DNA from: Candidatus Sulfotelmatobacter sp.
GTDB taxonomy: Bacteria > Acidobacteriota > Terriglobia > Terriglobales > Acidobacteriaceae
Direction: 5' to 3'
Assembly (NCBI GenBank): GCA_030037575.1
Contig: JASHRB010000369.1
Coordinates: forward strand, 1 to 6,464
DNA length: 6,464 nt
Shown: positions 5,778 to 6,464 of the stretch, piece after piece
How positions within the stretch are numbered: position 1 is the stretch's first letter
Layout: every line of letters begins with the position of its first letter
Position numbers and translations under genes: made by a program
Notes under the pieces: generated by a model
Seen by the model: the letters and a program-made list of their open reading frames with translations, nothing else
Databases searched by the model: none
What the model was told of the DNA's origin: nothing

Positions 5778-6464
5778 TTAGAGCTTTTCCACTTTTCGAT
5801 TCGCCACCCGCACCGCAGCGGATTGCACCTCAATCGAGATCGGCTGTTTAGCTATAGCCTGCGGACCGCAGCTGGACGAAGATATTTTTTTTGGTTTCCG
5901 GCTGGCCAGCCAGACACTGGCTTTGCGCTTGGCTTCTTCAATCTGCTCAACCGTCAGCATCTTCGTGATGAAGCCCCGGGCTTGCATGGCACATTCGGTC
6001 GCAATCAGGTACCACATGTAAGCTTCCACCACATCCTGCGGATCGCTTCGTCGAGCCAGGTACATTTGCGCCAGAGCCAGCTGTGCCGCGGGTATGCCGG
6101 CGTCGGCCGACTTTTTGAGCAAGTCCGATTCATCGCGGGAATAGTTATTGCCGTGCTGCCCGTGGTTGACGGCGCGAGCCGGCGAGGACTGCTGGGCCGC
6201 CTGGCTCAGGCTCATAAACAAAAGTTCAACCCGGCTGGAGACGCCCAGCTTGTCAAAAATCCGGAAAAAATAATTCTTGACCGTGTGCTGGCTCAATGCC
6301 AAGCGCTTGGCAATTTCGCGGTTGGTCAAGCCCTCGGCCAGGCACTGAACGACCTCCATTTCTCGCTCTGAAAGCAGGCTCATGCCATGCGCATTCACCG
6401 CCCGCACTGTCGGAGCGTGCGCCAGCGCCTCGACCGCGATTCCCATTTGCCGGCTGTTGGCCCA
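5778..6464 (-). CDS. LuxR-type regulator fused to a Sel1-like repeat (5' end outside the window)
   Basis: The frame is open to the window edge. Six codons (WANSRQ) precede the first ATG (6446-6444), and no ribosome binding site stands before it. The gene therefore probably starts beyond the window, perhaps with a receiver domain. Numbered from that ATG, residues 24-77 are a LuxR/NarL helix-turn-helix: LSEREMEVV.CLAEGLTNREIA, then LSQHTVKNYFFRIFDKLGV, with the usual E29, G39, T55, V56, K57 and L67. Residues 113-149 match one Sel1-like repeat (SADAGIPAAQLALAQMYLA, then EAYMWYLIA). LTVEQIEEAKRKASVWL (164-180) is the segment that often closes Sel1 arrays. The last 40 residues are low-complexity and basic. 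It should bind DNA, with the Sel1 part acting in protein contacts (inference). NarL-type regulators normally end after the helix-turn-helix, so about 145 extra residues are unusual. Its targets are unknown; the neighbouring envelope genes are candidates only by proximity. Confidence 0.8.
   Translation of the reverse strand, partial: WANSRQMGIAVEALAHAPTVRAVNAHGMSLLSEREMEVVQCLAEGLTNREIAKRLALSQHTVKNYFFRIFDKLGVSSRVELLFMSLSQAAQQSSPARAVNHGQHGNNYSRDESDLLKKSADAGIPAAQLALAQMYLARRSDPQDVVEAYMWYLIATECAMQARGFITKMLTVEQIEEAKRKASVWLASRKPKKISSSSCGPQAIAKQPISIEVQSAAVRVANRKVEKL

Noticed and set aside
5885..5892. T8 run (A8 in the LuxR-Sel1 mRNA) as a programmed frameshift site
   Set aside because: It lies in a simple lysine-rich stretch near the C-terminus with no downstream stimulatory structure or useful alternative frame recognised; at most a site of slippage error.
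6444..6446. ATG as the true start of the LuxR-Sel1 gene
   Set aside because: No ribosome binding site precedes it, the frame stays open to the edge, and the helix-turn-helix would begin with too little upstream protein for this family.

Overview
The window looks like chromosomal DNA from a moderately GC-rich soil-type bacterium, most likely an Acidobacteriota (Terriglobia-like) genome. This is inferred from the protein families, not from a marker gene. They are a secreted GloVer-repeat (Gloeo_Verruco, TIGR03803-type) protein, a very long TPR lipoprotein, a small surface protein with a PEP-CTERM-like VPEGG tail, and a LuxR-type regulator fused to a Sel1 repeat.

Layout, left to right. Positions 3-206 (+) hold the middle of an IS110-family transposase, cut off at the window edge and again internally. 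Its stop codon overlaps the start codon of the next gene (ATGA). Positions 203-1936 (+) encode a 577-residue secreted protein with seven GloVer repeats, probably a seven-bladed beta-propeller, and two IPT/TIG Ig-like domains. Positions 1937-2149 contain a decayed C-terminal fragment of an IS66 transposase on the minus strand, so the GloVer gene sits between two insertion-sequence remnants. Positions 2150-4450 (-) encode a 766-residue predicted lipoprotein made almost entirely of about 21 TPR units. A 492-bp divergent intergenic region (4451-4942) carries a phased direct repeat, a 16-bp palindrome and three short perfect hairpins. It leads into 4943-5692 (+), a 249-residue exported protein with an N-terminal signal peptide and a C-terminal VPEGGS/hydrophobic/basic sorting-like tail. 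A strong, probably bidirectional terminator (5719-5754) separates it from the convergent LuxR-HTH/Sel1 gene (5778-6464, -), whose N-terminus lies beyond the window.

How the parts may work together (inference): three of the four main genes encode cell-envelope or exported proteins. The TPR lipoprotein and the PEP-CTERM-like protein are divergently transcribed from a shared control region. This recalls exosortase/PEP-CTERM loci, where a large TPR protein (PrsT type) accompanies sorted surface proteins. No exosortase, polysaccharide gene or other machinery is visible here, so that link remains a hypothesis. The most unusual points are the variant sorting tail, the structured leader of the surface-protein gene, the LuxR-Sel1 fusion, and the GloVer gene beginning exactly where an IS110 remnant ends.
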